Origin: Thermohalobaculum sp035512995 | GTDB taxonomy: Bacteria > Pseudomonadota > Alphaproteobacteria > Rhodobacterales > Rhodobacteraceae | Assembly: GCA_035512995.1 (NCBI GenBank) | Contig: DATKCY010000243.1 | Location: 1-8,611 of the forward strand | DNA length: 8,611 nt | Direction: 5' to 3' | Part shown: one piece after another, positions 6,408 to 8,611 of the stretch | How positions within the stretch are numbered: position 1 is the stretch's first letter | How the letters are laid out: the number at the start of each line of letters is the position of its first letter | Position numbers and translations under genes: made by a program | Notes under the pieces: generated by a model | What the model was told of the DNA's origin: nothing | What the model saw: only the letters and a program-made list of their open reading frames with translations | The model's database searches: none

Positions 6408-8120
6408 CTACCGGTGCTCCTCGCGCAGCTCCTCCTCGAGACGGCGGGAGTAGGCGCGGAGCGCGTCGGTGCGGAAGAGCGCGCCCAGCACCTCCGGGTG
6501 GTCGTCCGCGTCGTCGCCGGTCGTGTCCATGATCGGCAGGAACGGTCCCTTCAGGCGCTCGAACATCGGCAGCGCCTTCTCGAGCGTGTCGCCGCGCCTG
6601 AGCCAGGCGCCCTGCTCGTAGAGGGTATGGCACTGCGTCTCGGACGCGCCGTCGTCCGAGCCCTGCGGGCGCATGAGCTCGATCACCGGCATCGTGGTGG
6701 CGAGGTAGCCCTGCGGGCCGACGTGCAGGTGGAGCCCCTGGCGCTCGAGCTGGGTCAGGAAGAAGCTGCGCGAGATCAGCCGGTCGGAGACGACCGAGGC
6801 GAGCGAGACCGAGACCATGACCGCGATCCCGGCCTGGTAGTCGCCCGTCAGCTCGAAGATGATCAGCGTCGACGAGATCGGCGCACCGAGCACCGCGCCC
6901 GCGACCGCGCCCATGCCGGCCAGCGCGTAGAGCCCCTGGCTGCCCGAGACCGTCGGCAGCAGGCCGATCGCGATCTCGCCGAAGGCGCAGCCGGTCAGTG
7001 CGCCCAGCATCAGCGCGGGCGAGAACACGCCCCCGCCCATGAAGCCGCAAAGGGTGATCGAGACCGCCACGACCTTGACGACGGCGAAGACGATGGCGGT
7101 GTCGTAGGCGATCTGCGCGGTCAGCGCCAGCGACGTGGTCTCGTAGCCGACGCCGATGATGTGCGGGAACTGGGTCGCCATCACCCCGAGGATGAGGCCG
7201 GCGAAGGCCGGGCGGAGCCAGGTCGGCATGTGCAGGAGCCGCTGCACCCGGTCGCCGACCTCCTCGGCGAAGAAGATCGTCCACATCAGGATGGTGCCGA
7301 CGAGGCCGCAGAGGATGCCGAGGATCGTGAAGGCCGGCAGCTCCCAGTAGAAGCCGATGCCGTGCTCGGGCAGCGTGAACTCGGCCACGTCGCCGAAATG
7401 GAGGCGGCTCACGACCGCGGCCGCGACCGACGCGATGACAACGGGGCCGAAACTGTGCAGCGCGTAGTGCCGGAGCACGACCTCGAGCGCGAAGATCGCG
7501 CCCGCGATCGGGGCGTTGAAGCTGGCCGAGACCGCCGCCGCCACCGCGCAGGCGAGGATGTCGCGGCCCGTGACCTCGGCGACGCCGAGGCGCTCGGACA
7601 GGTAGGTCGAGATCGTCGCGCCGAGATGGATCGCCGGGCCCTCGCGGCCGGTCGAGCCGCCGGTCGACAGCGTGATGAGCGCCGCCAGCACCGAGGCAGT
7701 GCCGCGGCGCTTGTCGACGAGACCCTGGCCGACCGCGGCCGCCTCGATCACGTTGGCGACCCCGCCCGGCCGTCCGTCGGGTGTCAGCACCTTCAGCAGC
7801 AGGCCGACCGCGAGGCCGCCGCCGACCGGGGCGAGCAGCACGACCTGCCACGGCAGGCCGGCGGCGACCGAGTGCAGCCAGATGTCGTCGGCACCGTAGA
7901 TCAGCGTCTGGACGAGCGAGATCGCCGTGCGGAAGCCGAGCACCGCGTAGCCGACCACGATGCCGAGCCCGAGCGCGATCGGCCACAGGATCTCCTGGCT
8001 GGTGACGTCGAAGAAGCGGAGCGCGCGGCCGAGGGAGGCTAGGCCGGCCACGAGCCGGCCGGTCGATTTGGACCCGTCCTCTTGTGTCTCGGGGGCGCGC
8101 TCGCCCGGTCGCTCCTGCAT
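6408..8120 (-). CDS. ClC-family chloride channel/transporter with C-terminal CBS-like domain
   Basis: A 570-residue inner-membrane ClC protein. ClC landmarks are present in order. The gating glutamate is E160 in GREGP (158-162). FNAPIAG is at 201-207, followed by FALEVV, and the anion-site motif GGGVFSP is at 362-368. The usual GSGIP filter motif reads PGGVA (118-122). The second glutamate of the E. coli FIIEEM segment, the internal proton glutamate E203, is Val214 here. The central-tyrosine region reads RSFFLTQLER, so Tyr445 aligns with Phe. After the membrane domain, residues 475-570 form a CBS-like regulatory region (MPVIELMRP, then LRRGDTLEKALPMFERL). The retained gating Glu suggests anion gating, but whether it is a proton-coupled exchanger or a channel is open. 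ATG 8120 is the first in-frame ATG after an upstream stop, yet has no Shine-Dalgarno. The gene follows the thioesterase gene by 44 nt on the same strand, so the two may be co-transcribed. Confidence 0.92.
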   Translation of the reverse strand: MQERPGERAPETQEDGSKSTGRLVAGLASLGRALRFFDVTSQEILWPIALGLGIVVGYAVLGFRTAISLVQTLIYGADDIWLHSVAAGLPWQVVLLAPVGGGLAVGLLLKVLTPDGRPGGVANVIEAAAVGQGLVDKRRGTASVLAALITLSTGGSTGREGPAIHLGATISTYLSERLGVAEVTGRDILACAVAAAVSASFNAPIAGAIFALEVVLRHYALHSFGPVVIASVAAAVVSRLHFGDVAEFTLPEHGIGFYWELPAFTILGILCGLVGTILMWTIFFAEEVGDRVQRLLHMPTWLRPAFAGLILGVMATQFPHIIGVGYETTSLALTAQIAYDTAIVFAVVKVVAVSITLCGFMGGGVFSPALMLGALTGCAFGEIAIGLLPTVSGSQGLYALAGMGAVAGAVLGAPISSTLIIFELTGDYQAGIAVMVSVSLASVVSDRLISRSFFLTQLERQGLHLHVGPQGYLATTMPVIELMRPQGSDDGASETQCHTLYEQGAWLRRGDTLEKALPMFERLKGPFLPIMDTTGDDADDHPEVLGALFRTDALRAYSRRLEEELREEHR

Positions 8121-8164
8121 CAGGAGGTCAGGGTAAGCCGGTCAGCGTGCGAGAAAAAGGTCAA

Positions 8165-8611
8165 TCAGGGTCGCTTGCGACGAATTCCGATCGCCTGTCC
8201 CGCCTGGGCCGGCCGGGGCAGGGATTCGTGCGCCCGAAACAGCCGCTCGATCCGCGCCGCGGACTCGGGCGGATAAGGCGCGCTCCTCCGCCCCTCGAGA
8301 TCGACATTGAGCGACAGGGTTTCGTAGGTCGCCGCAACCGTGTCGCGCTCGAGGTCGATCATCTCGAGGAAGCAATGCGTGCGCTTGGCGTCGGCGTCGA
8401 GCAGCCGGAAGTCGCAGGCGAAGCGCCGCCCCTCGACCAGCTCGCCGAGATAGTGGAGCTGGCTCTGCAGCGCCATCGGCCCCATGCGGTGGCTCCGCAC
8501 CAGGTTCTCGCCGATGCCGAGCGCCGCGTAGACCTCGTCGAGCGCGTTGTCGAAGGCCATCGTGTAGTAGGCGACGTTCATGTGGCCGTTGTAGTCGATC
8601 CACTCGGGCGG
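8165..8611 (-). CDS. Hot-dog-fold acyl-CoA thioesterase, 5' end outside the window
   Basis: The frame is open to the right edge of the window, so the N-terminus is missing. The first visible codons read PPEWIDYNGHMNVAYY. This is the conserved entry of 4HBT-type hot-dog thioesterases, where the Asp of DYNGHMN is the catalytic-type acid, so the ATG at 8581 is an internal Met and not the start. The body (MALQSQLHYLGELVEGRR, then FRLLDADAKRTHCFLEM and LSLNVDLEGRRSAPYPPE) fits the thioesterase strand order, and the tail ends in GQAIGIRRKRP. The overall pattern resembles the stand-alone or carnitine-dehydrogenase-linked thioesterases of alphaproteobacteria (betainyl-CoA type). Substrate assignment is inference and only a general acyl-CoA thioesterase call is safe. 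It lies just upstream of the ClC gene on the same strand. These 148 codons should be nearly the whole protein. Confidence 0.85.
   Translation of the reverse strand, partial: PPEWIDYNGHMNVAYYTMAFDNALDEVYAALGIGENLVRSHRMGPMALQSQLHYLGELVEGRRFACDFRLLDADAKRTHCFLEMIDLERDTVAATYETLSLNVDLEGRRSAPYPPESAARIERLFRAHESLPRPAQAGQAIGIRRKRP

Noticed and set aside
4940..6532. A 530-codon open frame on the + strand overlapping der in another phase
   Set aside because: Its translation is dominated by Arg, Gly and Ala with no motif, and it covers the certain der gene. Long stop-free shadows are expected in DNA this GC-rich.
6381..8042. A 553-codon open frame on the + strand antisense to the ClC gene
   Set aside because: It is rich in Arg, Asp, Glu and His with no domain pattern, while the opposite strand encodes a clear ClC membrane protein over the same bases.
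8122..8128. A perfect AGGAGGT Shine-Dalgarno on the + strand
   Set aside because: No ATG, GTG or TTG follows at a workable distance and no coding frame begins there. It lies just upstream of the ClC start on the opposite strand.
8154..8181. A possible minus-strand terminator after the thioesterase (GTCG-CAAG-CGAC stem and a later run of five T)
   Set aside because: The stem is only 4-5 bp and the T run is 11 nt away from it, so the geometry does not fit a Rho-independent terminator.
8581..8581. The ATG ending at 8581 as the thioesterase start
   Set aside because: The frame continues upstream to the window edge with the conserved WIDYNGH preceding this Met, so the Met is internal.
8142..8603. 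A 153-codon minus-strand frame overlapping the thioesterase
   Set aside because: The neighbouring phase carries the DYNGHMN thioesterase motif and conserved body; this frame is an Arg/Gly/Ala-rich shadow.

Overview
The window is GC-rich, densely coded and strongly biased to G or C at third codon positions. It looks like chromosomal DNA of an alphaproteobacterium. The reasons are the order panB - YfgM-like protein - small lipoprotein - der, which resembles the alphaproteobacterial panB/yfgM/bamB/der neighbourhood, the NKAE version of the G4 motif in Der, and the character of the ABC transporter genes. The genus cannot be read from the sequence. I see no tRNA, rRNA, insertion sequence, CRISPR array or phage gene.

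Layout. Bases 135-3042 (+) hold the 3' part of a peptide/nickel-type (Dpp/Opp) ABC importer operon: a DppC-type permease and, four bases after it, a DppD-DppF fusion with two ATPase domains. The binding protein and the DppB-type permease are not in the window and probably lie upstream. Bases 3104-3961 (+) encode PanB, the first committed step of pantothenate synthesis. Bases 4024-4665 (+) encode a YfgM-like single-pass membrane protein with a TPR-like periplasmic domain. Bases 4703-4891 (+) encode a 62-residue predicted lipoprotein. Bases 5007-6371 (+) encode the ribosome-assembly GTPase Der. On the other strand, convergent with der, lie a ClC-type chloride channel/transporter (6408-8120) and, upstream of it, a hot-dog thioesterase (8165 to the right edge, 5' end missing).

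How the genes relate. The permease and ATPase are one transport unit, shown by the 4-nt gap and a Shine-Dalgarno inside the last permease codons. In many proteobacteria the yfgM-like gene, bamB and der are neighbours, linking envelope biogenesis with ribosome assembly. Here the bamB slot holds only a lipoprotein leader with a BamB-like start and no beta-propeller, and the 300 bp between its start and der cannot contain one. This is the most interesting observation in the window.

Other points worth a look are a hairpin that buries the permease Shine-Dalgarno, a roughly 105-residue disordered extension on the fused ATPase, changes at several ion-pathway positions in the ClC protein, a shortened active-site loop in PanB, and a perfect 10-bp tandem repeat between the convergent genes. 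No clearly new multi-gene system is visible; most of the window is ordinary core genome.
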